In this document: one piece after another, positions 50,703 through 59,586 of the stretch
How the letters are laid out: every line of letters begins with the position of its first letter
Position numbering within the stretch: position 1 is the first letter of the stretch
From: Roseburia_D yibonii
GTDB lineage: Bacteria; Bacillota; Clostridia; Lachnospirales; Lachnospiraceae
DNA: 64,000 nt
Direction: 5' to 3'
NCBI RefSeq assembly: GCF_014297335.1
Contig: NZ_JACOQH010000001.1
Location: 1 to 64,000 of the forward strand
Notes under the pieces: model-generated
Seen by the model: the letters and a program-made list of their open reading frames with translations, nothing else
Databases searched by the model: none
Told to the model about the DNA's origin: nothing
Made by a program: the position numbers and the translations under genes

Positions 50703-51749
50703 CTACTTCTTTCTGCGATCCAAGATTCCATCCAGCTGTGCCTTCAGATTCTTCAGATTGCTCATGACGTTCTCATAATCCATACGCTTGGGTCCGATGA
50801 TTCCGATCGTTCCCTTCACGCCTTCGCCCAATTCATACGTTGCTGTCACCACACTGCAGTCCTTCATGGTCTGAATCGGTGCCTCATTTCCTATATAAAC
50901 CTGGATTCCTGTCTGTTCCTCGTCTTCCGCGAGGTTCTCTGTAACCAGGCTGACCAGCTGATCTTTTTCTTCAAATGCGTTAAGCAGCTCACTTGCATTT
51001 CCGGAATCACTGAGTTCCGGGTATTTTAAGATGTTCGTTGCCCCGCTGGTATATATTTCCAAATCCTCGCCTTCATTGATCGCCTCGGCAACCGCATCCA
51101 GTACACTGCCGATCAGCTTGCTGTGGATTCCTGCTTTTTCCTTTAGTAAAGCGATCGTTCCAATATTGATCTCTTCCATGGAAAATCCGGTAAGGTTGGT
51201 ATTTAACAGCATATTCAGCTTTAACATCTGCTCATTGTCGATCGGCTCATCGACCGGGATAATCTTATTCTTTACCAGATTGCCTTCCAATACTACAACC
51301 ACCAGAATATTATGTTCATCCACATTCGAAAGCTGTAAAAACTTCACCTTGCTGTGATGTGTCTGTGGGGAAGTGATCATTGTCGCATAGTTTGTATTCA
51401 CGGCTAACAGCTTTGCTACCTGCTGCAGCACCTGATCCATCTTTTCCGTATGCTCGATGACGAATGCTTTCATATCCGCCACTTCTTTGTCCTTTTCCTC
51501 CATCAGATGATCGACATAAAACCGGTATCCTTTATCGGAAGGAATTCTGCCTGCCGAAGTATGCGGCTGTAAGATATAGCCCAGTTCTTCCAGATCAGAC
51601 ATTTCATTGCGGATCGTTGCCGAACTCAAATTTAAATCGGTATATTTGGAAATTGTCCGGGATCCCACCGGTTCTCCGGTCTCCAGATAATTCTTGATAA
51701 TCGCATTTAAAATTTTGGTTTTCCGTTCATCTAATCCGTTGTCTTCCAT
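50703..51749 (-). CDS. hrcA: Heat-inducible transcription repressor HrcA
   Basis: A 348-residue repressor that binds the CIRCE element and is kept active by GroEL. The N-terminal winged helix reads ERKTKILNAIIKNYLETGEP and VGSRTISKYTDLNLSSATIR, then MSDLEELGYILQPHTSAGRI. The C-terminal part carries the GAF-like and inserted dimerisation domains. A perfect CIRCE lies 37 bp upstream, so the gene regulates its own operon. Confidence 0.97.
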   Translation of the reverse strand: MEDNGLDERKTKILNAIIKNYLETGEPVGSRTISKYTDLNLSSATIRNEMSDLEELGYILQPHTSAGRIPSDKGYRFYVDHLMEEKDKEVADMKAFVIEHTEKMDQVLQQVAKLLAVNTNYATMITSPQTHHSKVKFLQLSNVDEHNILVVVVLEGNLVKNKIIPVDEPIDNEQMLKLNMLLNTNLTGFSMEEINIGTIALLKEKAGIHSKLIGSVLDAVAEAINEGEDLEIYTSGATNILKYPELSDSGNASELLNAFEEKDQLVSLVTENLAEDEEQTGIQVYIGNEAPIQTMKDCSVVTATYELGEGVKGTIGIIGPKRMDYENVMSNLKNLKAQLDGILDRRKK

Positions 51750-51785
51750 GTTCTCACTTCCGATTCCTGATATCTTTTTGTTTTG

Positions 51786-51812
51786 TTAGCACTCACTTGT
51801 TTGGAGTGCTAA
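51786..51812 (-). promoter_or_regulatory. CIRCE operator, perfect 9-9-9 match
   Basis: TTAGCACTC, 9 nt, GAGTGCTAA: an exact match to the HrcA-binding consensus. It lies between the promoter and hrcA, in the early transcribed leader. Confidence 0.98.
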
Positions 51813-51825
51813 TTTCTATGTATTT

Positions 51826-51854
51826 AAGATAGCACCATACATTTTCTTTGTCAA
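51826..51854 (-). promoter_or_regulatory. Promoter of the hrcA operon
   Basis: Minus-strand TTGACA (51849-51854), 17-bp spacer, TATCTT (51826-51831), just upstream of the CIRCE. Confidence 0.8.
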
Positions 51855-51871
51855 CACCTATTTCAATTTTT

Positions 51872-51922
51872 TTCAAAAACAAAGAGGATCCGCATGGGAA
51901 TCACCCACACCAATCCTCTTTT
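51872..51922. terminator. Terminator after the 51932 membrane protein gene
   Basis: An AGAGGAT/ATCCTCT stem (51883-51889 with 51913-51919) around a loop with a GGG/CCC pairing. TTTGTTTTTG follows on minus and TTTTTCC on plus. Confidence 0.75.
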
Positions 51923-51931
51923 TCCTTTTTC

Positions 51932-52519
51932 TTAATAATATGCTGCCATGTCAAAGACCATCCGGAAGATCCCGACGACACTGTAGATCACACTTCCTGC
52001 AACCAGTAAGGAATAGATCACCGTATAAATGATCGGAAATGTTTTCTTTCTTCCTAATATATAGGCACGCCATATGTAATACCCCGGGCGTAAAAAGATC
52101 GCGAACAGGATCAGTCCGGTAATCTTGTAGCCAGCCTTGTTAATCTTTACAATGTCAAGTACCAAAAATACGATCATCGCGATCGAGAGCGCAAACGCGA
52201 TCACGCTGCACGCCACATACCCGCCGGAATAAAGCAGTTCCGGGTATGCTCCGTTATAGTATCCGGAAAACTGCATCACTGACAAAATATCATTTAACAT
52301 GACAAGCGAAACCACGATCTGCAGAATAAAGATCACAAGCAGCAGATTACAGAAAACATCTTTCACCTGACTTTTCGGCTGCGGTGCCTGCCACTGCGGA
52401 TTTCCGCCCTGCCAGTACTGCTGCTGCCCCTGCCACTGTCCGTTATTCCACTGTTTGTTATCCCACTGTGGATCTCCCCCTGGATATGGCTGTCCCCCGT
52501 TTGTATAATTTCCATCCAT
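51932..52519 (-). CDS. Putative membrane protein with Gln/Trp-rich N-terminus
   Basis: A 195-residue protein. The first 50 residues are a low-complexity cytoplasmic region built from Gln-Trp, Asn-Gly and Gly-Asn units (for example KQWNNGQWQGQQQYWQGG). About four membrane segments follow: VFCNLLLVIFILQIVVSLVM, a segment near VACSVIAFALSIAMIVFLVL, ITGLILFAIFLRPGYYIW, and TVIYSLLVAGSVIYSVVGIF. No named family recognised. Such Gln/Gly/Tyr-rich tails on small membrane proteins are common in Lachnospiraceae. It lies 64 nt downstream of hemW with a terminator after it. Confidence 0.75.
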   Translation of the reverse strand: MDGNYTNGGQPYPGGDPQWDNKQWNNGQWQGQQQYWQGGNPQWQAPQPKSQVKDVFCNLLLVIFILQIVVSLVMLNDILSVMQFSGYYNGAYPELLYSGGYVACSVIAFALSIAMIVFLVLDIVKINKAGYKITGLILFAIFLRPGYYIWRAYILGRKKTFPIIYTVIYSLLVAGSVIYSVVGIFRMVFDMAAYY

Positions 52520-52583
52520 AATTCCAAGTCCTCCTTTTATTGTTTGTACTTATCATACTGTTTTTCCATCCCGTTTGCAACTG

Positions 52584-53747
52584 CTACTTATCGAGCAAAA
52601 ACTGTGCCATCACATAATTACTGACATCCAGCCCGCGCTCTGTCAGGAAGATCCGCCCATCCTCTTTTCTCAAAAGCTGATCCGCGATCTGCTGCTCTAA
52701 CACCGGTCCGTAGACAAGTTCCACCGTAAGCCCGAATGTCTGTCGAAAACATTCTGTCGAAATCCCATCGGTCATACGGAGTCCGAGAAACATAAACTCT
52801 TCCATCTGGCTCTTTTTGTCCAGCTTTTCCTGCTCGTACGCCAGATAATCTCCGCCAAGATAGTCCGTGAGATCCGTTGTATTATGGAAGCGTTCATTTT
52901 CTAGCAGGGAAGCGCTTCCCAGTCCAAATCCAAGATAATTCTCTCTACGCCAGTAACCGATGTTGTGCCGGCACGCATATCCCCTTCTCGCATAATTGGA
53001 AATCTCATAGCGCTCATAACCATGCGCCAAAAGCAGTTCCTTCGTCCGCTCATACATCAGGCGTTCTGTTTCCTCCGATGGAAGCATCTGCGGCTTCTCA
53101 CCCTTCTCACGCAGCAGCTCATCCGCCTCATACTTCTCATAGAAGGGCGTTCCCTCCTCTATGATCAGGCTGTACGCCGAAATATGCTCCGGTTTGAGCG
53201 CAAGCACCCGCCGCAGGGTCTGCTCATAACTTTTTAATGTCTGTCCGGGAAGTGCCGCCATCAGATCGATATTAACATTTGAAAATCCTTTTTTGCGGAT
53301 CAGATCATAGCTTTTTAAAAAGTCCTCATAGGTATGGATCCTGCCAAGTTCCCTTAATTCCGCATCCGAAGCCGACTGCAGTCCAACACTGATCCGGTTG
53401 ATGCCTGCACTCTTATATATAGAAAGTTTTTCAAACGTAAGTGTCCCCGGATTGCATTCTATTGCTATTTCCGCATCCTTACGCACTTTAAAATTCCGGT
53501 GTATCGCATTTAGGATATCCGCGATCCAGCCCGCTTTTAATATAGAAGGCGTTCCACCGCCGAAAAATATGGTTGTCACCTCATAATCCGTACAGCGAAC
53601 GCCTTTTTGTTCTATTTCAAGCAGCAGATTCCGCACATATTCCTGCTGCGTGTCCGCACCGGCCGGTGCGGACAGAAAATCACAATACTCACATTTTCGG
53701 ACACAAAACGGAATATGCACATATAATTCCAACGACTTGTCTGCCAT
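52584..53747 (-). CDS. hemW: Radical SAM heme chaperone HemW
   Basis: A 387-residue radical-SAM protein, long annotated as oxygen-independent coproporphyrinogen oxidase. The cluster motif is CVRKCEYCDF (CxxxCxxC), which lacks the fourth Cys typical of true HemN. The SAM region has TTIFFGGGTPSIL and INRISVGLQSASDAELRELG. The C-terminal HemW domain ends FLTERGLDVSNYVM. HemW inserts heme into client proteins. It begins 2 nt after the lepA stop, a common pairing in Clostridia. Confidence 0.93.
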   Translation of the reverse strand: MADKSLELYVHIPFCVRKCEYCDFLSAPAGADTQQEYVRNLLLEIEQKGVRCTDYEVTTIFFGGGTPSILKAGWIADILNAIHRNFKVRKDAEIAIECNPGTLTFEKLSIYKSAGINRISVGLQSASDAELRELGRIHTYEDFLKSYDLIRKKGFSNVNIDLMAALPGQTLKSYEQTLRRVLALKPEHISAYSLIIEEGTPFYEKYEADELLREKGEKPQMLPSEETERLMYERTKELLLAHGYERYEISNYARRGYACRHNIGYWRRENYLGFGLGSASLLENERFHNTTDLTDYLGGDYLAYEQEKLDKKSQMEEFMFLGLRMTDGISTECFRQTFGLTVELVYGPVLEQQIADQLLRKEDGRIFLTERGLDVSNYVMAQFLLDK

Positions 53748-53749
53748 TT

Positions 53750-55564
53750 TTATTCCTCGTCTAATTTCAGCACACTCATGAATGCTTCCTGCGGAATTTC
53801 TACATTGCCGACCTGGCGCATCCGCTTCTTTCCTTCTTTCTGCTTTTCGAGCAGCTTCTTCTTTCTGGAAATATCACCACCGTAACACTTGGCAAGCACG
53901 TCTTTGCGCATTGCCTTGATCGTTTCACGTGCAATGATCTTTCCACCAACTGCTGCCTGGATCGGAATTTCAAAAAGATGTCTCGGAATCTCTTCTTTTA
54001 ATTTTTCGCACATCTTTCTTCCGCGCTCATACGCACTGTCCTTAAATACGATAAAGGAAAGCGCATCCACTTCTTCCTTATTGACCAGAATATCCAGCTT
54101 CACGAGTTCGGAGCGCACATAGCCCTTCATTTCATAATCAAAGGACGCATATCCTCTGGAACGGGATTTTAACGCATCAAAGAAATCATAGATGATCTCA
54201 TTTAACGGCAGATCATATTTGATCAGTGCACGCGTTTTTTCAATATATTCCATACTGATATAAACACCGCGGCGCTCCTGACACAGATCCATGATCGCTC
54301 CAATGTACTCACTGGTCACCATGATCTCCGCACTCACCATCGGTTCTTCCATATATTCGATCTCAGACGGATCCGGCAGATTGGATGGATTTGTCAGCTC
54401 GATCACTTCTCCGTCCGTCTTATGGATCTTGTAGATAACACCCGGTGCCGTTGTAACAAGATCCAGATTAAACTCACGCTCCAGCCGCTCCTGGATGATC
54501 TCTAAATGAAGCAGTCCCAAAAAGCCACACCGGAAACCAAATCCAAGTGCGACCGATGTCTCCGGTTCATACTGCAAAGCCGCGTCATTGATCTGAAGTT
54601 TCTCGAGTGCATCCCGAAGATCCGGGTATTTTGCGCTGTCTGCCGGATAAAGTCCGCAGTAAACCATCGGATTTACTTTTTTATAGCCAGGAAGTGCCTC
54701 CGCACACGGCCGGTCTGCTTCCGTCACCGTATCACCCACGCGTGTCTCACGCACATTCTTGATCCCCGCACAGATATAGCCTACCATTCCAGCACTCAAT
54801 TCCTCACACGGGATAAACTGACCGGCTCCGAAATAGCCCACTTCCGTCACTTCATCCATCGCGCCTGTCGCCATCAGCTTTATCGTTGTGCCGACCTTTA
54901 CACAGCCCTCCATGATCCGGCAAAATACAATCACGCCCTTATAGGAATCATAGATTGCATCAAAGATCAGTGCCTTGAGCGGTGCCTCCGGATCTCCCTG
55001 TGGTGCCGGGATCCTCGTTACGATCTGTTCTAAAACATCTTCGATATTTAAACCTGTCTTTGCAGAGATACGCGGTGCATCCATCGCCTCTATACCAATG
55101 ACATCCTCGATCTCCTGCGCAACCTCATCCGGCTGTGCGCTCGGAAGATCGATCTTGTTGATGACCGGAAGCACATCCAGGTCATGATCAAGCGCCAGAT
55201 AGACATTTGCAAGTGTCTGTGCCTCTACCCCCTGTGCCGCATCTACCACAAGGATTGCTCCATCACACGCCGCAAGGCTTCGCGACACCTCATAGTTAAA
55301 ATCGACATGCCCCGGGGTATCGATCAGATTAAAGATATACTCTTCTCCGTCTTTTGCTTTATAAATAATGCGCACCGCCTGCGATTTGATCGTAATTCCA
55401 CGTTCTCTCTCCAGATCCATATTATCAAGTACCTGCGACTGCATTTCACGGCTGGTCAGTGTTCCGGTCATCTCAATGATGCGGTCCGCCAGCGTGGACT
55501 TTCCATGGTCAATATGTGCAATGATGCAAAAGTTTCTGATTTTACTCTGATCGATATGTGACAT
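53750..55564 (-). CDS. lepA: Elongation factor 4 (LepA)
   Basis: A 604-residue translational GTPase thought to act on stalled ribosomes or 30S assembly. G1 is IAHIDHGKSTLADRI, the switch region carries GITIKSQAVRI, and G3 is DTPGHVDFNYEVSRSL. The LepA-specific C-terminal domain ends with DVLAKCYGGDISRKKKLLEK. The length is normal. It has its own promoter, which overlaps the 3' end of the Rpn gene, and is transcribed with hemW. Confidence 0.98.
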   Translation of the reverse strand: MSHIDQSKIRNFCIIAHIDHGKSTLADRIIEMTGTLTSREMQSQVLDNMDLERERGITIKSQAVRIIYKAKDGEEYIFNLIDTPGHVDFNYEVSRSLAACDGAILVVDAAQGVEAQTLANVYLALDHDLDVLPVINKIDLPSAQPDEVAQEIEDVIGIEAMDAPRISAKTGLNIEDVLEQIVTRIPAPQGDPEAPLKALIFDAIYDSYKGVIVFCRIMEGCVKVGTTIKLMATGAMDEVTEVGYFGAGQFIPCEELSAGMVGYICAGIKNVRETRVGDTVTEADRPCAEALPGYKKVNPMVYCGLYPADSAKYPDLRDALEKLQINDAALQYEPETSVALGFGFRCGFLGLLHLEIIQERLEREFNLDLVTTAPGVIYKIHKTDGEVIELTNPSNLPDPSEIEYMEEPMVSAEIMVTSEYIGAIMDLCQERRGVYISMEYIEKTRALIKYDLPLNEIIYDFFDALKSRSRGYASFDYEMKGYVRSELVKLDILVNKEEVDALSFIVFKDSAYERGRKMCEKLKEEIPRHLFEIPIQAAVGGKIIARETIKAMRKDVLAKCYGGDISRKKKLLEKQKEGKKRMRQVGNVEIPQEAFMSVLKLDEE

Positions 55565-55604
55565 TTATCTCTATTCCTCCGTCTAACTGCAATTCAATGG
55601 GTTT

Positions 55605-55633
55605 ATTATAATGCATCAGAGCGGTTTCTTCAA
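55605..55633 (-). promoter_or_regulatory. Promoter of lepA-hemW
   Basis: Minus-strand TTGAAG (55628-55633), 17-bp spacer, TATAAT (55605-55610). The -35 box lies inside the last codons of the Rpn gene. Confidence 0.7.
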
Positions 55634-56659
55634 CTGATTTTTGTTGTCACAGAAAGGCTCACCTTTCCATTTTTCATAAACTGCTTTCCAGTCATACTCC
55701 GGCGCAAATTCTTCTGCCGCCTCGCAGATGGATCGTATCGGTGAAAGATCTTCTTCCAGTTCCTGCGCGATCATCTCCGACGTTTTTCCTTTTTTCAGTT
55801 TTGTACAGATCTGTCGAAAAAGCAGCTGTTCTTCCCCGACAAGCCTGCCTTCTTCTCTGCCACGCTCGATTCCGATCGTCACTCCTTCTGTTCTGCCCTG
55901 CTCAATCCCGGCTGCTACGCCTTCCTCATAGCTCTGCTGTCCCAGCTGACGCAGGGTCTCTTCCTCATCATATTCAAAGATACACATCTCTATGGCCTCC
56001 TCCCTGTATTTTAACAGGAAATCCCGCAGGATCCCTTCCCTGATGCAGGTATCCACCGTATGCTTCACCGCTTCTTCCCGTCCCATGCTCTTTTCACAGG
56101 TTCTGAGCCGGTCAACAAACTGCGCGTATTCAAGCAGCGTATGGCACTGTTCCATCAGTTCTTTATTCCTGCCGAGGTTGATATTTAACATCACAACTTT
56201 TAATTCCAGTGCCGGATCTTCCTCCGGGTTCATGAACGCGTCGGACAACTTTAACACCTGCCGCTCCGGCTGCATATCCCTTCCGTTATAGAACACGAAA
56301 AAGCGAGGTGTCGGTATCTTTACGAGCTGTCTCCCATAAATTGTCCGACCACCGCTCCAGCTGCGCAGCTCCCTTGCCACATAATGCAGGTTGCGAAGCG
56401 GAATATTCGGATTATAGGTGCTCTGATGCTCATACAGATCCATGTAAAAATCCATGACGACCGCCAGATCATTTTTCATGTTCATGTAAATAGCGTTTTC
56501 CAGTGTCACGACGGTAAGCGCCTCCAGATCGGTGTATGACGTGCCGTTCACTGCGTTATAAAGCCCGAGCAGCTCCTTTTTCTCCCGGAACACCATGCGG
56601 AACAGCCTGTCTTTGTAACTGCGGTATACCTGATTTCCTGTTTCTTTTGTTTTGTCCAT
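55616..56659 (-). CDS. Rpn family nuclease / putative transposase
   Basis: A 347-residue member of the Rpn (recombination-promoting nuclease, PD-(D/E)xK transposase) family. The N-terminal domain has YKDRLFRMVFREKKELLGLY and VNGTSYTD. The catalytic-looking acidic cluster follows: Asp64, then Glu77-His-Gln79 in MDLYEHQSTYNPNIPLR. After residue 240 a Gly-Glu-rich repeat (EGVAAGIEQGRTEG, VTIGIERGREEG) forms the helical tail typical of the family. E. coli RpnA nicks DNA and promotes RecA-independent recombination; RpnS variants can be toxic. No inverted repeats or target duplications were seen around it, so it does not look like a mobile element itself. Confidence 0.85.
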   Translation of the reverse strand: MDKTKETGNQVYRSYKDRLFRMVFREKKELLGLYNAVNGTSYTDLEALTVVTLENAIYMNMKNDLAVVMDFYMDLYEHQSTYNPNIPLRNLHYVARELRSWSGGRTIYGRQLVKIPTPRFFVFYNGRDMQPERQVLKLSDAFMNPEEDPALELKVVMLNINLGRNKELMEQCHTLLEYAQFVDRLRTCEKSMGREEAVKHTVDTCIREGILRDFLLKYREEAIEMCIFEYDEEETLRQLGQQSYEEGVAAGIEQGRTEGVTIGIERGREEGRLVGEEQLLFRQICTKLKKGKTSEMIAQELEEDLSPIRSICEAAEEFAPEYDWKAVYEKWKGEPFCDNKNQLKKPL

Positions 56660-56822
56660 ATTTTATTTTCCTCCTGTTGCCGCAGGAGTAATTTCTTCGA
56701 AAACCCCTGCTTTTTGATTGTGGAAAAAGCATGAATTTTCTGAAATAACAAGAATGTTTAGAACCGCCGGATGGCGGACAGACGGACTGTTGTCCGGATA
56801 GAAAATATGCTTTTATATATTT

Positions 56823-56851
56823 ATCTTAGCACACGCCGATTCCGGGAACAA
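56823..56851 (-). promoter_or_regulatory. Candidate promoter of the Rpn gene
   Basis: Minus-strand TTGTTC (56846-56851), 17-bp spacer, TAAGAT (56823-56828). The resulting leader of about 155 nt contains small stems (CCGCC/GGCGG and CGGACA/TGTCCG near 56766-56800). Confidence 0.5.
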
Positions 56852-56877
56852 ATTAAATTATTATAAACTATTGATTC

Positions 56878-56920
56878 TAAAAAACCGGCGCCCAGACATT
56901 TCTGTCCGGGCACCGGTTCT
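56878..56920 (-). terminator. Terminator after the alcohol dehydrogenase gene
   Basis: A long stem with ACCGG-GCCC-GACAG pairing to its complement, then TTTTTT on the minus strand, 29 nt past the stop. Confidence 0.85.
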
Positions 56921-56948
56921 ATCTAACTTTCTACTTTTCTTTTTTATT

Positions 56949-58166
56949 CTAAAAATCCACTTCCGTATCATAGTAGCAGCATTTTAAGAGTTTTTCCATC
57001 TCCTCCTGGCTCGGCTGTCTCGGGTTAGAACCGGTACAGGCATCCAGAATTGCATTCGCCGCGATTTCCGGCAGTCTCTCTAAAAATACTTCCTCCGGGA
57101 CAAATCCCTGCTCAGTCGGATAACTGTCCGCGCCATAATTTTTGATGCAGTGCGGGATGTTCAGTTCATCATTCATACCGCGCAGATACCGGATCAGAAG
57201 ATCCACTTTCTCATCATCGCTGTTTCCGCCAAGATTCATGTAATCCGCGATCGCACCGTACCGCTTCTTTGCGGTCTCATCTTTTGCGTTGAACGCAATT
57301 ACTTTCGGCAGATACATCGCGTTCGCAGCTCCATGGATGATATGTGCGCCGTAATCCGCAAATGCGGCGCCGGTCTTATGTGCCATGGAATGTACGATTC
57401 CGAGCAGTGCGTTGGAAAATGCCATTCCCGCCAGACACTGCGCATTGTGCATGGAATCTCTCATTTCCATATCTCCATTGTAAGATTTTACCAGATCATT
57501 CTGGATCATATGGATCGCATAGAGTGCAAGCGGATCGGTAAAATCGCAGTTTGCCGTGGAAACATATGCCTCGATTGCGTGTGTCATCGCGTCCATTCCG
57601 GTGTGCGCCACCAGTTTCTGCGGCATGGTCTCCGCAAGATCCGGGTCAACAATGGCAACGTCCGGTGTGATCTCAAAATCCGCGATCGGATATTTGATTC
57701 CTTTTTCATAATCCGTGATAATGGAAAACGCGGTAACTTCCGTTGCCGTTCCAGACGTGGATGAGATTGCGCAGAAGTGTGCTTTCTGGCGCAGTTTCGG
57801 AAGCCCGAACACCTTGCACATATCCTCAAATGTCACATCCGGATACTCATATTTGATCCACATTGCTTTTGCTGCGTCGATCGGAGATCCGCCGCCCATC
57901 GCAACGATCCAGTCCGGCTGAAATTCCTGCATGACTGCCGCGCCCTTCATAACCGTATCCACAGACGGATCCGGCTCAATGCCTTCAAACAGCTTTACTT
58001 CCATACCTGCTTCTTCCAGATATTTCTGCGCTTTTTCAAGGAATCCGAAACGCTTCATCGATCCCCCGCCTACACAGATGATCGCTCTTTTTCCCTCGAA
58101 AGTCTTTAACGCCTCAAGCGCGCCTTTTCCGTGGTACAGATCTCTTGGTAATGTAAATCTTGCCAT
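56949..58166 (-). CDS. Iron-containing alcohol dehydrogenase
   Basis: A 405-residue group III dehydrogenase, probably NAD(P)H- and Fe(II)-dependent, reducing aldehydes or ketones during fermentation. The nucleotide-binding part has KRAIICVGGGSMKRFGFLEK and WIVAMGGGSPIDAAKAMWIK. The metal ligands lie in the MDAMTHAIEAYVS segment and near GIVHSMAHKTGAAF with GAHIIHGAANAMYLP. The substrate (butanol-, ethanol- or 1,3-propanediol-type) cannot be read from sequence. The start at 58166 follows AAGGAGG; the longer frame to 58235 lies over the upstream dyad. It stands alone with its own terminator. Confidence 0.93.
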   Translation of the reverse strand: MARFTLPRDLYHGKGALEALKTFEGKRAIICVGGGSMKRFGFLEKAQKYLEEAGMEVKLFEGIEPDPSVDTVMKGAAVMQEFQPDWIVAMGGGSPIDAAKAMWIKYEYPDVTFEDMCKVFGLPKLRQKAHFCAISSTSGTATEVTAFSIITDYEKGIKYPIADFEITPDVAIVDPDLAETMPQKLVAHTGMDAMTHAIEAYVSTANCDFTDPLALYAIHMIQNDLVKSYNGDMEMRDSMHNAQCLAGMAFSNALLGIVHSMAHKTGAAFADYGAHIIHGAANAMYLPKVIAFNAKDETAKKRYGAIADYMNLGGNSDDEKVDLLIRYLRGMNDELNIPHCIKNYGADSYPTEQGFVPEEVFLERLPEIAANAILDACTGSNPRQPSQEEMEKLLKCCYYDTEVDF

Positions 58167-58202
58167 AATAAAAATCCTCCTTCTCCCAGCTTTTTTCTTA
58201 TT

Positions 58203-58220
58203 TTCTGGATAAGTCCAGAA
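58203..58220. promoter_or_regulatory. 18-bp palindrome upstream of the dehydrogenase
   Basis: TTCTGGA-TAAG-TCCAGAA, a perfect 7-bp dyad about 37 bp before the start. It overlaps TGTTATTCT on the minus strand, a possible extended -10. It may be the operator for a repressor; it does not match the Rex consensus. Confidence 0.4.
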
Positions 58221-58255
58221 TAACACATTCCCCATGGAAAAGGAACCGCTTTCCT

Positions 58256-59527
58256 CTAATTTCCAGTCAGTACACGGTATAAAATATCCGCAAGCGGTTC
58301 CATTGCGCTCATCGCCTCATCCACGGTATTCGTCTGCGCCCCGACCTCGACTAAAAGTGTCTTCGGACAGTAATGCATATTATAACGGTATCCCTTCAGA
58401 TAGATTGACCGCGAGAATCCCGGATAATACTGTTTCGCCTTCAACTGCATCTGCAGCGAGAACGCCAGATTGTCCGAAAGATTCGGGTTGTAGAGGTAGG
58501 GGATATCCCCCGTTGCCGTGGTACGGCTTAACCCGTTAAAAAACATGATCGATGCCATCTGCTTTCCATTGACATCCGCAACCAGCCTTGTCGTGTCCGC
58601 AACCCCATCACGGTGCAGATCGATCACGACCTCAATGCCCGGATTTTCCGCAAGGATCTGCTCTAACGCCGGCCCCGCCTTCGCATAGGCATGATCTCTG
58701 TCATTCACATCGTATTCACCAGTATGATGAAGCACCGAAAGCCCATAGCGCTCCTGTAAAAGTTCGGTCAGATAATTGCCCACTCCGACCACTGTGGTGT
58801 TCGGATCCCCCGGCACGGAATCCGCATATCCCTCCTGGGAATGGGTATGGTAGATCAGTATCTGCGGCTGTCCGGTCGGTGCGGCCAACCTCATATCGCG
58901 CGCCAGAAGTTCCGATGCGTTTAACTGCTCCCCGGTAATTGTCGTTGTTTTATCTACAACATAAAAATTATGTATTAAATAATCAAAATCATTCAGTTTA
59001 TCAAGCGGGATATCCGTTTTCGGCGCCTGACTCACCTGAAACTCCACGGTAGTCTGGCTGTTTGCCGCATTCTCCGCAGCCGTTGCCGTCCCGCTGCATC
59101 CTCCCGCACCTGCCGTCACGCCGGCTCCCCCATTTTCTTCGTTTAATGCGGTGCCATCTGCCGCATCCGGCTCATCCGAGGCCTCCATGGCAACGATCTC
59201 TTCATAGGAAAAATGACTTTCCACCTGCGTTTCATATCCATCTGCCGTATCTATGTATTCCGTAAGCGGAAACGGACGCCCGGAAAGCTCAAGCAATACC
59301 TGCGCCGCCGTCTTTTCCGTTCCGTCCTGTTCCATAATATAGCCGATCTGCATCGCGTACTGCCTGGCTGTCTGATGAAACAGCACGCGTTTCCCCTCAC
59401 TTAGCGCCTGCTCAAAAAGAGTTTGATTCATCCCCTGATCTTTTATATGAAAGCACAAAAATACCATAAAAATCAGAACAGCTGCCGAAGCAAGCTGTCC
59501 CATCTTCTTTGTCCTGTCTTTTTGCAT
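58256..59527 (-). CDS. spoIIP: Stage II sporulation protein P
   Basis: A 423-residue peptidoglycan amidase and endopeptidase of the SpoIIDMP engulfment machine. One N-terminal membrane anchor (about residues 10-28, ASAAVLIFMVFLCF) is followed by a low-complexity Ala/Gly/Glu region. The catalytic domain has ILIYHTHSQEGYADS, with zinc-binding His-Ser-Gln-Glu style residues, and VVIDLHRDGVADTTR and LVEVGAQTNTVDEAM. The length is normal. It lies 59 nt downstream of gpr, as in Bacillus and Clostridium, and supports an endospore-forming host. Confidence 0.95.
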   Translation of the reverse strand: MQKDRTKKMGQLASAAVLIFMVFLCFHIKDQGMNQTLFEQALSEGKRVLFHQTARQYAMQIGYIMEQDGTEKTAAQVLLELSGRPFPLTEYIDTADGYETQVESHFSYEEIVAMEASDEPDAADGTALNEENGGAGVTAGAGGCSGTATAAENAANSQTTVEFQVSQAPKTDIPLDKLNDFDYLIHNFYVVDKTTTITGEQLNASELLARDMRLAAPTGQPQILIYHTHSQEGYADSVPGDPNTTVVGVGNYLTELLQERYGLSVLHHTGEYDVNDRDHAYAKAGPALEQILAENPGIEVVIDLHRDGVADTTRLVADVNGKQMASIMFFNGLSRTTATGDIPYLYNPNLSDNLAFSLQMQLKAKQYYPGFSRSIYLKGYRYNMHYCPKTLLVEVGAQTNTVDEAMSAMEPLADILYRVLTGN

Positions 59528-59586
59528 GCATCCTGATTCCCCTTTGTCTATCCGAAAATACTATATTATATGCATTCGATTTCTTC

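Noticed and set aside
55616..56948. Rpn gene as part of an insertion sequence
   Set aside because: No matching terminal inverted repeats or flanking direct repeats were found.
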